NCBI RefSeq assembly: GCF_000813985.1
Contig: NZ_JWLJ01000001.1
Coordinates: 1,104,453-1,168,452, forward strand
Source: Ruegeria sp. ANG-R
GTDB taxonomy: Bacteria > Pseudomonadota > Alphaproteobacteria > Rhodobacterales > Rhodobacteraceae
DNA: 64,000 nucleotides
Direction: 5' to 3'
The position numbers and the translations under genes were made by a program. The notes under the pieces were generated by a model. That model was not told the origin of the DNA. It saw only the letters and a list, made by a program, of their open reading frames with translations, and did not search any database. Each line of letters opens with the position of its first letter. The first letter of the stretch is position 1. This document shows positions 44,697-54,588 of the stretch, in pieces.

Positions 44697-46538
44697 ATGG
44701 CCGCAGGCATGAAAAACCTATCCAAAACCTTTGTCTGGATTCTCATGGGTCTTCTGATGCTGGGCCTTGCCGGGTTCGGCTCGACCAGTCTGATGGGTGA
44801 GTTGCGCACCGTGGCCGAAGTCGGCGATGAAAGCGTTTCGGTCGACGCGTATTTCCGTGAATTGCAGCGCGAAATCCGCGCGGTCGAAGCGCAGACCGGT
44901 CAACCGATGCAGATTTCTCAGGCGCATGACCTTGGTCTCGACCAACTTGCCCTGTCGCGCCTGATCGCGCTGGCCGCGCTCGACAATGAGGTGGGGCAGC
45001 TTGGTATTTCGATCGGTGACGAAAACCTGCAGAGCGAGATCGTCCAGATTCCCGCGTTTCAGGGTGTGAACGGCAATTTCGACCGCGAAGCCTATCGCTT
45101 TCAACTCGATCAGGTTGGCATGACCGACACCGAGTTCGAATCGGACCTGCGCAAAGAATCCGCCCGCACGATCGTGCAGGGCGCAGTCATGGGCGGGGTC
45201 GAGATGCCGCGCACACTGACCGAAGCACTGGCGAATTATGTGTTGGCGCGCCGCAGCTTTACCGTCGCGACCCTGTCTGCCGATGCGTTGGAGACGCCCG
45301 TGGCAGAACCGACGGACGCTCAGATTCAGGCTTTCTATGACGAGAACGCCGATCTTTTCACCCTGCCCCGCACCAAGCAACTGACCTACGCTATTCTGTC
45401 GCCCGAAATGCTGGTCGACACGGTGGAAATTGACGAGGATGCGCTGCACCGTCTCTATGATCAGCGCGCCGAGCAGTACTTCCAGCCCGAACGCCGTCTG
45501 GTCGAGCGCCTGCCCTATCCCAGCGAAGACGCCGCAACCGAAGCACTGGCCCAGTTGGAAGTCGGCGGCGCAGATTTCGAACAGCTGGTCCGCGACAGGC
45601 AGCTTGAACTGAGCGATGTTGATCTTGGCGACGTCACTCGTGAAGACTTGGGCGATGCCGCCGACACCGTATTCGCGGCAGAGATCGACGATGTTGTCGG
45701 CCCTCTTCCCACGGTGTTCGGCCCTGCGCTGTTTCGGATCAACGGATCGCTCGCCGAGAACAATATCAGTTTCGAAGATGCCGAGGCGGAACTGCGCGAG
45801 GAACTGGCCGCAGAACGTGCCCGTCGCATGATCGAAGCGCAGGCCGAAGACATCAACGATATGCTGGCAGGTGGTGCCACGCTAGAAGAACTGGCCAACG
45901 AAACCGAAATGGAGCTGGGCAATATCGACTGGACCCAGCAAAGCGACGATGGCGTCGCTGCGTATGATGGTTTCCGCTCGGCTGCCGAAGCTGTGCAGGA
46001 AAGTGATTTCCCCGAGGTTGCGTTCCTCGAAGACGGTTCGATCTTTGCGTTGCGCCTGAATGAAGTATTACCGCCGCGCCCCGAGCCGCTGGAAACTGCG
46101 CGCCCGCGCGTCGCAGAGGCATGGATTCAGGCTGAAACCGGCAAAGCACTGCAAAATCAGGCCAATACCGTGCTGACGCAACTGGCTACCGATGGTGATT
46201 TCGCCGCAACGGGCCTGCCATTCCGTGTTGAAAACGCACTGACCCGCACGGCATTCCTTGACGATGTTCCGGCGGATTTCATGACTCAGGTGTTTGAAAT
46301 GGAACCGGGTGAGCTGCGCGTTATTCCCGGAAACGGTACGGCCCTGATCGTGCGTCTGGACGAAGAACTTCCTCCGGCGGAAACCGACGAACAGCGTCAG
46401 ATGCAGGATGCGCTCGCCGCCCAGCTTAATCAGGCATTGGCACAGAACATCTTCGATATCTTTGTGCGCGACGCCCAGACACGCGCACGCCCTGTGCTGG
46501 ATCAGCAAGCGCTGAACGCAGTGCGGGCAAGCTATTAA
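44697..46538 (+). CDS. Periplasmic peptidyl-prolyl isomerase, PpiD/SurA-type
   Basis: 613 residues anchored by one N-terminal helix (FVWILMGLLMLGLAGFG). The SurA-N-like chaperone part is at 30-200, a parvulin-like domain at about 225-370 (AEQYFQPERRLVERLPY; EVGGADFEQLVRDRQLELSDVDLG), then a long helical C-terminal part. It matches PpiD, which assists folding of exported proteins. GAGGG lies 4 nt before the ATG. It is followed after 12 nt by trpE, which thus seems to share its transcript. Confidence 0.9.
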   Translation: MAAGMKNLSKTFVWILMGLLMLGLAGFGSTSLMGELRTVAEVGDESVSVDAYFRELQREIRAVEAQTGQPMQISQAHDLGLDQLALSRLIALAALDNEVGQLGISIGDENLQSEIVQIPAFQGVNGNFDREAYRFQLDQVGMTDTEFESDLRKESARTIVQGAVMGGVEMPRTLTEALANYVLARRSFTVATLSADALETPVAEPTDAQIQAFYDENADLFTLPRTKQLTYAILSPEMLVDTVEIDEDALHRLYDQRAEQYFQPERRLVERLPYPSEDAATEALAQLEVGGADFEQLVRDRQLELSDVDLGDVTREDLGDAADTVFAAEIDDVVGPLPTVFGPALFRINGSLAENNISFEDAEAELREELAAERARRMIEAQAEDINDMLAGGATLEELANETEMELGNIDWTQQSDDGVAAYDGFRSAAEAVQESDFPEVAFLEDGSIFALRLNEVLPPRPEPLETARPRVAEAWIQAETGKALQNQANTVLTQLATDGDFAATGLPFRVENALTRTAFLDDVPADFMTQVFEMEPGELRVIPGNGTALIVRLDEELPPAETDEQRQMQDALAAQLNQALAQNIFDIFVRDAQTRARPVLDQQALNAVRASY

Positions 46539-46550
46539 AAGAGACCGCAC

Positions 46551-48062
46551 ATGGCCCTGACCCCGGATTTCGAGACCTTCGCCCGTGCGTATGATGCGGG
46601 CGAGAATCAGGTTGTCTACACCCGGCTTGCCGCCGATCTGGATACGCCTGTATCTCTGATGCTCAAGCTGACAGGGGCACAGAAAGACGCTTTCATGCTC
46701 GAGTCGGTGACCGGCGGCGAGGTGCGCGGACGCTATTCCATCATCGGCATGAAGCCCGATCTGATCTGGCGGTGTCATGGCGAAGCTTCGGCTCTCAACC
46801 GGTCGGCCCGGTTCGATGCCGAAGCGTTCCAAACGCAAGATGGCAACCCGATGGACAATCTGCGCGCCTTATTGGCCGAAAGCCGCATCGCATTGCCGGA
46901 TGATCTGCCACAAGCTGCTGCCGGGCTATTCGGCTATCTGGGCTATGACATGGTCCGGCTGGTGGAGTACCTGCCCGACGTTAACCCGGACCCTTTGGGC
47001 CTGCCGGATGCGATCATGTTGCGCCCTTCGGTCATCGCTGTGCTGGACGGCGTCAAAGGCGAGGTCACCGTCGTTTCGCCCGCGTGGGTCAGCGAGGGCC
47101 AGTCCGCCAAGGCAGCTTATGCTCAGGCGGCGGAACGCGTCATGGACGCGGTGCGTGATCTGGAACGCGCCATGCCTGCCGAGACACGGGATCTGGGTGA
47201 CGCAATCGAAGTCGGGGCTCCGGTGTCGAATTTCACCAAGTCCGGCTACATGGAGGCCGTCGAGAAGGCCAAGGAATACATCCGCGCGGGTGACATCTTT
47301 CAGGTCGTCCCGGCCCAACGTTGGACACAGGATTTCCCGCAGCCACCTTTTGCCTTGTATCGCTCGCTGCGGCGCACCAATCCTTCGCCCTTCATGTTCT
47401 ACTTTAACTTTGGCGGTTTTCAGGTTGTTGGAGCCAGCCCCGAGATTCTCGTGCGTGTCTTCGGCAACGAAGTTACCATACGTCCTATCGCCGGCACGCG
47501 TCCTCGTGGTGCAACGCCGGAAGAAGACAAGGCAAATGAGGCCGATCTGCTGTCCGACAAGAAAGAGCTGGCCGAGCACCTGATGCTTCTCGATCTGGGT
47601 CGCAACGATACCGGTCGTGTGTCAAAGATCGGCACCGTGCGCCCGACTGAGGAATTCATCATCGAACGCTACAGCCACGTTATGCACATCGTGTCAAACG
47701 TGGTTGGTGAACTAGCCGAGGACAAAGACTCACTGGATGCGTTCTTTGCCGGAATGCCCGCTGGTACAGTTTCGGGTGCGCCGAAAGTGCGCGCGATGGA
47801 GATTATCGATGAGCTCGAGCCAGAAAAACGTGGGATCTATGGTGGCGGCGTCGGGTACTTCAGCGCGGGTGGCGACATGGATATGTGTATCGCCTTGCGC
47901 ACGGCTATCGTGAAAGACCACAAGCTATATATTCAAGCAGGTGGTGGCGTCGTCTATGACAGCGACCCCGAGGCCGAATATATGGAGACCGTCCACAAAT
48001 CGAACGCCATCCGTCGCGCAGCGGCCGACGCGGCTCGATTTACCGGAAGCGGAAACAGTTGA
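46551..48062 (+). CDS. trpE: Anthranilate synthase component I
   Basis: 503 residues. The N-terminal domain carries the tryptophan-feedback segment (MLESVTGGEVRGRYSIIGM). The C-terminal chorismate-binding domain has IRPIAGTRPRG, LLDLGRNDTGRVSKIGTV, the GTVSGAPKVRAMEIIDELE signature and CIALRTAIV. It makes anthranilate from chorismate with TrpG. It lies 12 nt after ppiD and is cut off from trpGDC by an opposite-strand gene. I saw no trp leader peptide in the short gap. Confidence 0.95.
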   Translation: MALTPDFETFARAYDAGENQVVYTRLAADLDTPVSLMLKLTGAQKDAFMLESVTGGEVRGRYSIIGMKPDLIWRCHGEASALNRSARFDAEAFQTQDGNPMDNLRALLAESRIALPDDLPQAAAGLFGYLGYDMVRLVEYLPDVNPDPLGLPDAIMLRPSVIAVLDGVKGEVTVVSPAWVSEGQSAKAAYAQAAERVMDAVRDLERAMPAETRDLGDAIEVGAPVSNFTKSGYMEAVEKAKEYIRAGDIFQVVPAQRWTQDFPQPPFALYRSLRRTNPSPFMFYFNFGGFQVVGASPEILVRVFGNEVTIRPIAGTRPRGATPEEDKANEADLLSDKKELAEHLMLLDLGRNDTGRVSKIGTVRPTEEFIIERYSHVMHIVSNVVGELAEDKDSLDAFFAGMPAGTVSGAPKVRAMEIIDELEPEKRGIYGGGVGYFSAGGDMDMCIALRTAIVKDHKLYIQAGGGVVYDSDPEAEYMETVHKSNAIRRAAADAARFTGSGNS

Positions 48063-48068
48063 GCGGAC

Positions 48069-48088
48069 GGCGGCTGCTCAGTGCCGCC
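48069..48088. terminator. Weak terminator-like hairpin after trpE
   Basis: GGCGGC/GCCGCC (48069-48074 with 48083-48088), 8-nt loop, lies in the 35 nt between the convergent trpE and deacetylase stops. There is no clear T-run, so the role is uncertain. Confidence 0.35.
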
Positions 48089-48097
48089 ATTCACAAC

Positions 48098-49570
48098 TCA
48101 GGAGCCTGAATCATCCTGCTCAACTTCGTTCATCATCACCGCTGAAATCGGCGCCATTGCAACGCGGCTTCCGCGATCCTCGAGCCCCCACAGCAACAGG
48201 GCCGAGATCGTCTCGGGGCGCAGACGGCCCAGCATCACGACCGCGCCTTCCTGACCGGCCCGGAATGCCGCCTGATCCAGAAAGCGCCGCATGATCTTGG
48301 GGTCCTGTTTCGCACCATCAAAGTCGCGGAACACGACGCTGGACGGAACCCCGTTGCGTGCGGCCAGCTTTTGCACGGTGTTCAGACCGTTATCCTGCGT
48401 AACCAATCCGCGCCCGGTGTCCCCTGCAATCGCAGCAATCTGATCAGCCAGCTTCCTGTTGCCCTGAATACCGGTTCCGACACCTTCGAGAATGCCGACG
48501 GTGTGGGGCAGTTGATCCAGCCAGACCGATAACGACACCTCGGCGTCCTGCGCACTGGCGGCTTCATGCATGTCGATCAGGGCCAATACCTCGAACCCGG
48601 CCTCGCGGTGGCGCGCCATCTTCTCGGCGGCGTCCGGGTCCGAGGGGCTGACGGCAAAGCTCAGCGGATACGGGAAGTCCTGCAGGGCTTCGGCTCCGAA
48701 CGCGCCTTCATCGTCAATCAGAATAATCGACATCAATGGCTTGGATTCGGGGTTTGCGAAGGTGGCCGCATGTTCTTCGATCGGCTTCGCCACTGCTGCA
48801 GTTTCCAGTTCGAGCTGCTCGGCAGGCGGGTCGTCCCTGTCGGTCAGTGGCACGACACGCTTGCCGATCAGTGTTCCCGAGCTCGAGGATTCGTTCCCGC
48901 CAATCTGTGGCAGTGTCAAAACGCGTGGCTGGCGAACGGGGCGCGTATCCTCTTCGCCTTCAACCGCGATCGGGCTCTTATCAGGTACGTTTTCATCCTG
49001 CGGCGCCGCCGATTCAACATCTGGAGCCTGATCAGCCTCGGGCTGCAGGGCGGCGACCTGAGGGGCTTGCTCCTCGGGCGCCTCTTCTGCCACTTGTGGT
49101 TCTGGGGTTTCTTCGGGTTCCGGCGGCAATGGCGCATCTGCAACGACCGCCGGTTCGACATCCTGCTGCGGCGCTTCCGGCGCGGCAGACGGAGCGGGCG
49201 GTGCCGCGGGCGCATCTGTTTGAACAGTCACGGCAGGCGCTGATATACTTGCCGGCGCATTGGTTTCGGAAGGTGTTTCACCCGCCTCGGGGCGCGTGCC
49301 GGGATCAAGTTCAATATCGGCCAGGCTATCCAGCGAATCCGATGAAACCTCGGGACTTTCAGGACCAGATGGCGGCAATTCCACCAGATCGGCATCGATG
49401 CCGGTTTCATCCACCTGCGCTGCCTCTACAGGCGCGGGCGCTTCAGCCACTTCCGGCGCCGCTGCAGCGACTTCAGGCTTTCTGGACAAAGGAGTGGTCA
49501 GGGACAGTACCACGCCCAATGCCAGTACAGCGACCGCCCCGGCGATCAGTCCACCGAAAAATCCGCTCAT
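48098..49570 (-). CDS. Divergent polysaccharide deacetylase family protein (DUF610/YibQ-like)
   Basis: 490 residues. The N-terminal membrane anchor (FFGGLIAGAVAVLALGVVLSL) is followed by a long Pro/Ala/Glu-rich acidic linker to about residue 230 and then a C-terminal catalytic-fold domain: MSIILIDDEGAFG, YPLSFAVSPSDPDAAEKM, GFEVLALIDMHEAAS and GAVVMLGRLRPETI. The fold is that of polysaccharide deacetylases but the usual zinc triad is altered, as in the YibQ group. ATG 49570 matches the anchored start seen in relatives; an upstream GTG (49636) would add 22 hydrophilic residues. It splits the trp genes. Confidence 0.87.
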   Translation of the reverse strand: MSGFFGGLIAGAVAVLALGVVLSLTTPLSRKPEVAAAAPEVAEAPAPVEAAQVDETGIDADLVELPPSGPESPEVSSDSLDSLADIELDPGTRPEAGETPSETNAPASISAPAVTVQTDAPAAPPAPSAAPEAPQQDVEPAVVADAPLPPEPEETPEPQVAEEAPEEQAPQVAALQPEADQAPDVESAAPQDENVPDKSPIAVEGEEDTRPVRQPRVLTLPQIGGNESSSSGTLIGKRVVPLTDRDDPPAEQLELETAAVAKPIEEHAATFANPESKPLMSIILIDDEGAFGAEALQDFPYPLSFAVSPSDPDAAEKMARHREAGFEVLALIDMHEAASAQDAEVSLSVWLDQLPHTVGILEGVGTGIQGNRKLADQIAAIAGDTGRGLVTQDNGLNTVQKLAARNGVPSSVVFRDFDGAKQDPKIMRRFLDQAAFRAGQEGAVVMLGRLRPETISALLLWGLEDRGSRVAMAPISAVMMNEVEQDDSGS

Positions 49571-49770
49571 CGAAGTCTTACCTTTCGCTTTGCTTCCCGC
49601 CTCAACCGTCAGTACGCCATCTTCTGCGGCGCTCACCTGTGCGCGAATGCCAAGTTGGGTATGTCCTCTTGACGCTGCCGCACAAGCCTGAGCATGTATG
49701 TCCCGACATTATACCGCGCTCAGGGGCGGCATCGCCAGCCTGAAATGCCCATAGGAAGATAAGTGCCCAA

Positions 49771-50352
49771 ATGCTGCTGCTGATCGACAACTATGACTCG
49801 TTTACCTACAATCTCGTCCACTATCTGGGCGAACTGGGCGCCGAGATGGTCGTGCGCCGGAACGATGCGCTGGATGTGCAGGAAGCGATGGCGATGAATC
49901 CGGCAGGAATATTGCTGAGCCCCGGCCCCTGCGATCCGGATCAGGCCGGTATCTGCCTGGCTTTGACCGAAGCCGCCGCCGAGACGCAAACACCGCTGAT
50001 GGGCGTCTGCCTAGGCCACCAGACCATTGGTCAGGCGTTTGGCGGCAAGGTCGTGCGTTGCCATGAAATCGTGCACGGGAAAATGGGCACCATGAATCAC
50101 ACCGGAAAAGGAGTGTTCGCTGGCCTGCCCTCGCCCTTCGAGGCGACGCGATACCACTCTCTGGTCGTGGATCGCGACACCCTGCCCGGCTGTCTGGAAA
50201 TAACGGCCGAGTTGGAGGATGGCACCATCATGGGCCTGCAACACAAAGAACTGCCGATCCACGGTGTCCAGTTCCATCCCGAATCCATCGCGTCCGAGCA
50301 CGGCCATGCCCTGCTCAAGAACTTCCTGAATGAAATGAAAGTCCCCGCATGA
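49771..50352 (+). CDS. trpG: Anthranilate synthase component II (glutamine amidotransferase)
   Basis: 193 residues, class I amidotransferase. Cys84 in [15 protein letters not shown] is the nucleophile, and [15 protein letters not shown] gives the His-Glu pair. It supplies ammonia to TrpE and, in many bacteria, to PabB. GGAAG lies about 11 nt upstream of the ATG. It heads trpG-trpD-trpC-moaC-moeA with 1- to 4-nt overlaps throughout. Confidence 0.95.
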   Translation: MLLLIDNYDSFTYNLVHYLGELGAEMVVRRNDALDVQEAMAMNPAGILLSPGPCDPDQAGICLALTEAAAETQTPLMGVCLGHQTIGQAFGGKVVRCHEIVHGKMGTMNHTGKGVFAGLPSPFEATRYHSLVVDRDTLPGCLEITAELEDGTIMGLQHKELPIHGVQFHPESIASEHGHALLKNFLNEMKVPA

Positions 50353-51368
50353 GCGACGCATTGAAACCGCTGATCGGCGCTGCAGCTGACCGGCCCCTGA
50401 CCCGTGCCGAGGCTGGACAGGCCTTTGGAATCCTCTTCGACGGTGCAGCGACGCCCAGCCAGATCGGCGGGCTGTTGATGGCAATGCGCACCCGGGGCGA
50501 GACGGTAGATGAATATGCGGCGGCCGCAGCCGTGATGCGCGCGAAGTGCAATGCGGTAAAGGCTCCTGCAGGCGCGATTGATATCGTTGGCACAGGGGGC
50601 GACGGCAAGGGTACTCTGAACATCTCGACCGCCACAGCGTTCGTTACGGCGGGTGCCGGTGTCACGGTTGCCAAGCACGGCAACCGCAATCTAAGTTCGA
50701 AATCCGGTGCGGCTGATGCGCTGGGACAGCTTGGCATCAACGTGATGGTTGGGTCGGACGTGGTTGAAAAAGCGCTGCAAGAGGTCGGCATCGGGTTCAT
50801 GATGGCCCCGATGCACCATCCGGCGATTGCACATGTCATGCCCTCGCGGCAAGAACTTGGGACACGAACGATTTTCAACATTCTGGGCCCGCTGACCAAC
50901 CCTGCCGGGGTGAAACGGCAGCTTACCGGCGCGTTCAGCCGCGATCTGATCCGCCCGATGGCGGAAACCCTGGATCTGCTTGGGGCCGAGCACGCCTGGC
51001 TGGTGCATGGCTCGGACGGCACGGATGAGCTCACGATCACCGGGGTCAGTTGGGTCGCGTCGGTCGAAGATGGGGTTCTGAAAGAAGTCGAGCTTCATCC
51101 CGAAGATGCAGGTCTGCCTGTTCATCCGTTCGAGGATATCATCGGCGGTACGCCCGAAGAGAACGCCGTCGCATTCCGCGCTTTGCTGGATGGGGTCCCG
51201 TCCGCCTACCGTGATGCGGTCTTGCTGAACTCGGCCGCCGCCCTGGTCGTGGCGGACGCGGCGGACGATCTGCATGAGGGGGTCGCAATGGCCGCCGAAA
51301 GCATCGACAGCGGCAAAGCCAGAGACAAAATCACCGCCTTGGCGCGCATTACACAGGAAGCCGCATGA
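50349..51368 (+). CDS. trpD: Anthranilate phosphoribosyltransferase
   Basis: 339 residues. [20 protein letters not shown] binds [24 protein letters not shown] and [17 protein letters not shown] bind anthranilate. It catalyses the second step of tryptophan synthesis. ATGA overlap with trpG and with trpC. Confidence 0.96.
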   Translation: MSDALKPLIGAAADRPLTRAEAGQAFGILFDGAATPSQIGGLLMAMRTRGETVDEYAAAAAVMRAKCNAVKAPAGAIDIVGTGGDGKGTLNISTATAFVTAGAGVTVAKHGNRNLSSKSGAADALGQLGINVMVGSDVVEKALQEVGIGFMMAPMHHPAIAHVMPSRQELGTRTIFNILGPLTNPAGVKRQLTGAFSRDLIRPMAETLDLLGAEHAWLVHGSDGTDELTITGVSWVASVEDGVLKEVELHPEDAGLPVHPFEDIIGGTPEENAVAFRALLDGVPSAYRDAVLLNSAAALVVADAADDLHEGVAMAAESIDSGKARDKITALARITQEAA

Positions 51369-52177
51369 CCGAGACCGTTCTGGACAGGATCAAAGCCTAC
51401 AAGCTTGAAGAAGTTGCTTCGGACAAAGAGCATAAATCTCTGGAAACATTGGAATCCGAGGCACGGAACGCGCCCGAAATACGCGGCTTTTCCGACGCTC
51501 TGCATGAAGCGATGCGCTTGGGGTATGGCCTGATTGCCGAGGTCAAAAAGGCGAGCCCCTCCAAAGGTCTGATCCGGGCCGATTTCGATCCGCCCGCCCT
51601 TGCCCAGGCTTATGAGGCCGGCGGCGCGGCCTGCCTGTCGGTCCTGACCGATACGCCCAGTTTTCAGGGAGACAAATCCTATCTGACCGAAGCACGCGCC
51701 GCCTGCTCGCTGCCCGCGTTGCGCAAGGATTTCATGTACGACCCGTATCAGGTTGTCGAGGCCCGCGCATTGGGCGCCGACTGTATCCTGATCATCATGG
51801 CGTCAGTCAGCGATGCACAGGCCGCCGAGCTGGAGCAGACCGCCTTTGACTGGGGCATGGATGTCCTGATCGAGGTTCACGACGCTGATGAACTCGAGCG
51901 TGCGACACAGTTGAAAAGCCCGCTGATCGGAATAAACAACCGAAATCTCAAGACTTTCGAAACCACTCTCGATACGACACGCCACCTGTCGAAGCTGGTC
52001 CCGGCGGACCGGACGATCGTCTGCGAAAGCGGCCTGAGCACACCTGCTGATCTGGCGGACATCGCCCGTTATGGTGCGCGGTGTTTTCTGATCGGTGAAA
52101 GCCTGATGCGACAGGAAGATGTTGCCACTGCCACGCGTACTCTGTTGGCCAACCCGCTGATTCCCGGGGTGATGTGA
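51365..52177 (+). CDS. trpC: Indole-3-glycerol-phosphate synthase
   Basis: 270 residues, TIM barrel. [20 protein letters not shown] with the catalytic Lys, [50 protein letters not shown] and [12 protein letters not shown] are present. It is a stand-alone TrpC with no fused TrpF; trpF, trpB and trpA are not in the window. It ends as TGATG with moaC. Confidence 0.96.
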   Translation: MTETVLDRIKAYKLEEVASDKEHKSLETLESEARNAPEIRGFSDALHEAMRLGYGLIAEVKKASPSKGLIRADFDPPALAQAYEAGGAACLSVLTDTPSFQGDKSYLTEARAACSLPALRKDFMYDPYQVVEARALGADCILIIMASVSDAQAAELEQTAFDWGMDVLIEVHDADELERATQLKSPLIGINNRNLKTFETTLDTTRHLSKLVPADRTIVCESGLSTPADLADIARYGARCFLIGESLMRQEDVATATRTLLANPLIPGVM

Positions 52178-52650
52178 TGTCGCTGACTCATTTCGATGCC
52201 AAGGGTCAGGCCCATATGGTGGATGTGTCCGGCAAAGCCGTCACCGACAGGGTCGCGGTGGCAGCGGGTCACATCAGGATGGCACGAGAAACCTTTGATA
52301 TCATTTCCGAAGGTCGCGCCAAGAAAGGCGACGTTCTGGGCGTGGCGCGCCTCGCCGGTATCATGGGCGCCAAGAAAACACCGGATCTGATACCGCTTTG
52401 CCATCCTCTGCCCGTGACCAAAGTTGCGGTCGAGCTGACTCTGGACCCTGATCTTCCCGGCGTGCGGATCGAGGCAACCGTCAAGACTTCTGGCCAGACC
52501 GGCGTGGAGATGGAGGCCCTGACTGCGGTCTCGACGGCGGCATTGACGGTTTATGACATGACCAAAGCCGTGGACAAGGCGATGGAGATCGGCGGCATTC
52601 GCGTTCTCCTGAAAGACGGTGGGAAATCAGGTCGTTACGAGTCGTCATGA
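52177..52650 (+). CDS. moaC: Cyclic pyranopterin monophosphate synthase MoaC
   Basis: 157 residues: [39 protein letters not shown] with the catalytic His, and [21 protein letters not shown] with the active Lys. It closes the pyranopterin ring in molybdenum-cofactor synthesis. ATG 52177 was taken because it overlaps the trpC stop by one base; the preceding GTG is in frame too. Its stop overlaps moeA. Confidence 0.96.
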   Translation: MSLTHFDAKGQAHMVDVSGKAVTDRVAVAAGHIRMARETFDIISEGRAKKGDVLGVARLAGIMGAKKTPDLIPLCHPLPVTKVAVELTLDPDLPGVRIEATVKTSGQTGVEMEALTAVSTAALTVYDMTKAVDKAMEIGGIRVLLKDGGKSGRYESS

Positions 52651-53831
52651 TCACCGTTGAAGAGGCGCGGTCCCTCCTGTTTGATCTGGTTTCACCTCTG
52701 CCCGCAGAGACGGTTCGCCTTTCCGGGGCAGCGGGCCGGATACTGGCTGACAACGTTGCCGCAACCCGCGATCAACCACCTTTTGCGGCCTCCTCGATGG
52801 ATGGCTATGCCGTCAAGGCGACCGAGGTCGAATTACACGCCATGTTCAAGGTGGTGGGCGAAGCAGCGGCGGGTCATCGCTTCGGCGGGACGGTCGGTCC
52901 TGGCCAAGCCGTGCGGATATTTACTGGCGCACCTGTACCAGATGGTGCGGATTTCGTCGTCATACAGGAAGATGTCGACAGGCGCGGCGATCTGATCACC
53001 ATCACCGATGCCCCCGGTTCCAAGAATAATATCCGCCCCGCCGGTATCGATTTCAGAACCGGGACACGGATTACGGCACCTCGCCAGATCCGGCCCGAGG
53101 ATATCGCGCTGATGGCAGCGATGAACATCGCCTCGGTTCCTGTAACCCGCAAACCGGTGATCGCCCTGATTTCGACCGGTAACGAACTGGTGATGCCCGG
53201 CGAGACACCGGGCCCGGATCAGATTATCGCGTCGAATACCTTTGGCCTTAAGGCATTGCTCGAAGAATGCGGCGCACATGTGCGCATTCTTCCAATCGCA
53301 CAGGACACTGTCGCCTCGCTGGAAACCGGCTTCGGTTTGGCGCAGGGGGCAGACCTTGTTGTGACGATCGGAGGGGCATCGGTCGGCGAATACGATCTGG
53401 TCGCCGATGTCTCGGACGGCCTTGGGTTAGAACGATCATTCTACAAGATCCGTATGCGTCCCGGAAAACCCTTGATGGCTGGGCGCCTCGGCGATGCCGC
53501 AATGGTTGGCCTGCCGGGCAACCCGGTCAGCGCCATGGTTTGCGGCTATCTGTTTCTGGTTCCCATGGTGCGCCATATGCTGGGAATGGATCACGCCGTC
53601 GCGCCGCTCCAACAAGCGATACTCTCCGCACCTCTCGCCAAGAATGGCCCGCGCGAGCACTATATGCGCGCGGTTCTGGATCATACCGGCATTCGCGCCT
53701 GTGAAGATCAGGACAGCTCGCTTCTCAGCGTTTTAGCACAGGCAAATGCGTTGCTGGTACGGCAACCGCACGATCCCGCACGCACAGTTGGAGATGAGGT
53801 CACCTACCTGCCAATCCAGCAAATCCGTTGA
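52647..53831 (+). CDS. moeA: Molybdopterin molybdenumtransferase MoeA
   Basis: 394 residues, four-domain Moe[18 protein letters not shown] with the catalytic Asp, [49 protein letters not shown] and [13 protein letters not shown]. It inserts molybdate into molybdopterin-AMP. Together with moaC it links Mo-cofactor making to tryptophan synthesis in one operon, a common alphaproteobacterial order. Confidence 0.95.
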   Translation: MITVEEARSLLFDLVSPLPAETVRLSGAAGRILADNVAATRDQPPFAASSMDGYAVKATEVELHAMFKVVGEAAAGHRFGGTVGPGQAVRIFTGAPVPDGADFVVIQEDVDRRGDLITITDAPGSKNNIRPAGIDFRTGTRITAPRQIRPEDIALMAAMNIASVPVTRKPVIALISTGNELVMPGETPGPDQIIASNTFGLKALLEECGAHVRILPIAQDTVASLETGFGLAQGADLVVTIGGASVGEYDLVADVSDGLGLERSFYKIRMRPGKPLMAGRLGDAAMVGLPGNPVSAMVCGYLFLVPMVRHMLGMDHAVAPLQQAILSAPLAKNGPREHYMRAVLDHTGIRACEDQDSSLLSVLAQANALLVRQPHDPARTVGDEVTYLPIQQIR

Positions 53832-53856
53832 CACAAAACGTGAACATGCGTAGAAC
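53828..53856 (+). promoter_or_regulatory. lexA promoter overlapping an SOS box
   Basis: TTGACA (53828-53833) and TAGAAC (53851-53856), 17 nt apart, form a good -35/-10 pair. GAAC at 53842-53845 and 53853-53856 with 7 nt between is the reverse complement of GTTC-N7-GTTC, the alphaproteobacterial LexA operator. LexA bound here covers the -10, so lexA is autoregulated. Confidence 0.9.
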
Positions 53857-53889
53857 AAAAGAAAACGCATGAGCAGCGAGGTGCGAGCG

Positions 53890-54588
53890 ATGCTGACCAA
53901 GAAGCAATTGGATTTGCTGGAATTCATCCACAAACGCGTGCAGGCGGACGGTGTTCCGCCAAGTTTCGACGAAATGAAGGCGGCACTGGATTTACGGTCC
54001 AAGTCGGGCATTCATCGCCTGATCACCGCTTTGGAGGAACGTGGATTTATCCGTCGCCTCGCCCATCGAGCTCGTGCGATTGAAATTGTGAAGCTGCCGG
54101 AAAGCCTGGGTGGCGAACCCACCGCGGGATTCAAACCTCGGGTGATCGAAGGCGACCGGCCCGAAGGACCACGACCTGCCAATTTCGAACCCGTGACCAT
54201 TGACGCGCTGGAACTTCCCGTAATGGGCCGGATTGCCGCCGGTGTGCCGATCGAAGCGATCAGCCATGTCTCGCACCACGTCGCGGTGCCTGGATCGATG
54301 GTATCGGGCAGCGGGGATCACTATGCGCTTGAGGTGCGGGGGGATTCTATGATCGAAGCCGGCATCAATGATGGTGATGTGGTGGTGATCCGTGAAACCA
54401 CGGCAGCCGATAACGGTGACATTGTGGTCGCGCTTGTCGAAGATCAGGAAGCCACATTGAAGCGGTTCTTCCGCCGTGGTCAGGCCATCGCGCTTGAAGC
54501 TGCCAACCCGGCCTATGAAACCCGTGTGTTGCCTGAGGACAAGGTGAAAGTTCAGGGTCGCCTCGTTGGTCTGATCCGAAGCTACTGA
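53890..54588 (+). CDS. lexA: SOS repressor LexA
   Basis: 232 residues. A winged helix ([37 protein letters not shown]) is joined by a linker to the S24 peptidase domain: Ala-Gly cleavage site in [11 protein letters not shown], catalytic Ser in [14 protein letters not shown] and Lys in ATLKRFF. RecA-stimulated self-cleavage lifts SOS repression. ATG 53890 is preferred (GAGG about 9 nt upstream, conserved MLTKKQ start) over ATG 53869. Its end overlaps comEC by 7 nt, tail to tail. Confidence 0.96.
   Translation: MLTKKQLDLLEFIHKRVQADGVPPSFDEMKAALDLRSKSGIHRLITALEERGFIRRLAHRARAIEIVKLPESLGGEPTAGFKPRVIEGDRPEGPRPANFEPVTIDALELPVMGRIAAGVPIEAISHVSHHVAVPGSMVSGSGDHYALEVRGDSMIEAGINDGDVVVIRETTAADNGDIVVALVEDQEATLKRFFRRGQAIALEAANPAYETRVLPEDKVKVQGRLVGLIRSY

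Noticed and set aside
48736..49743. 335-codon plus-strand frame
   Set aside because: Mirror of the Pro/Ala/Glu linker of the deacetylase-like gene; composition is an artefact.
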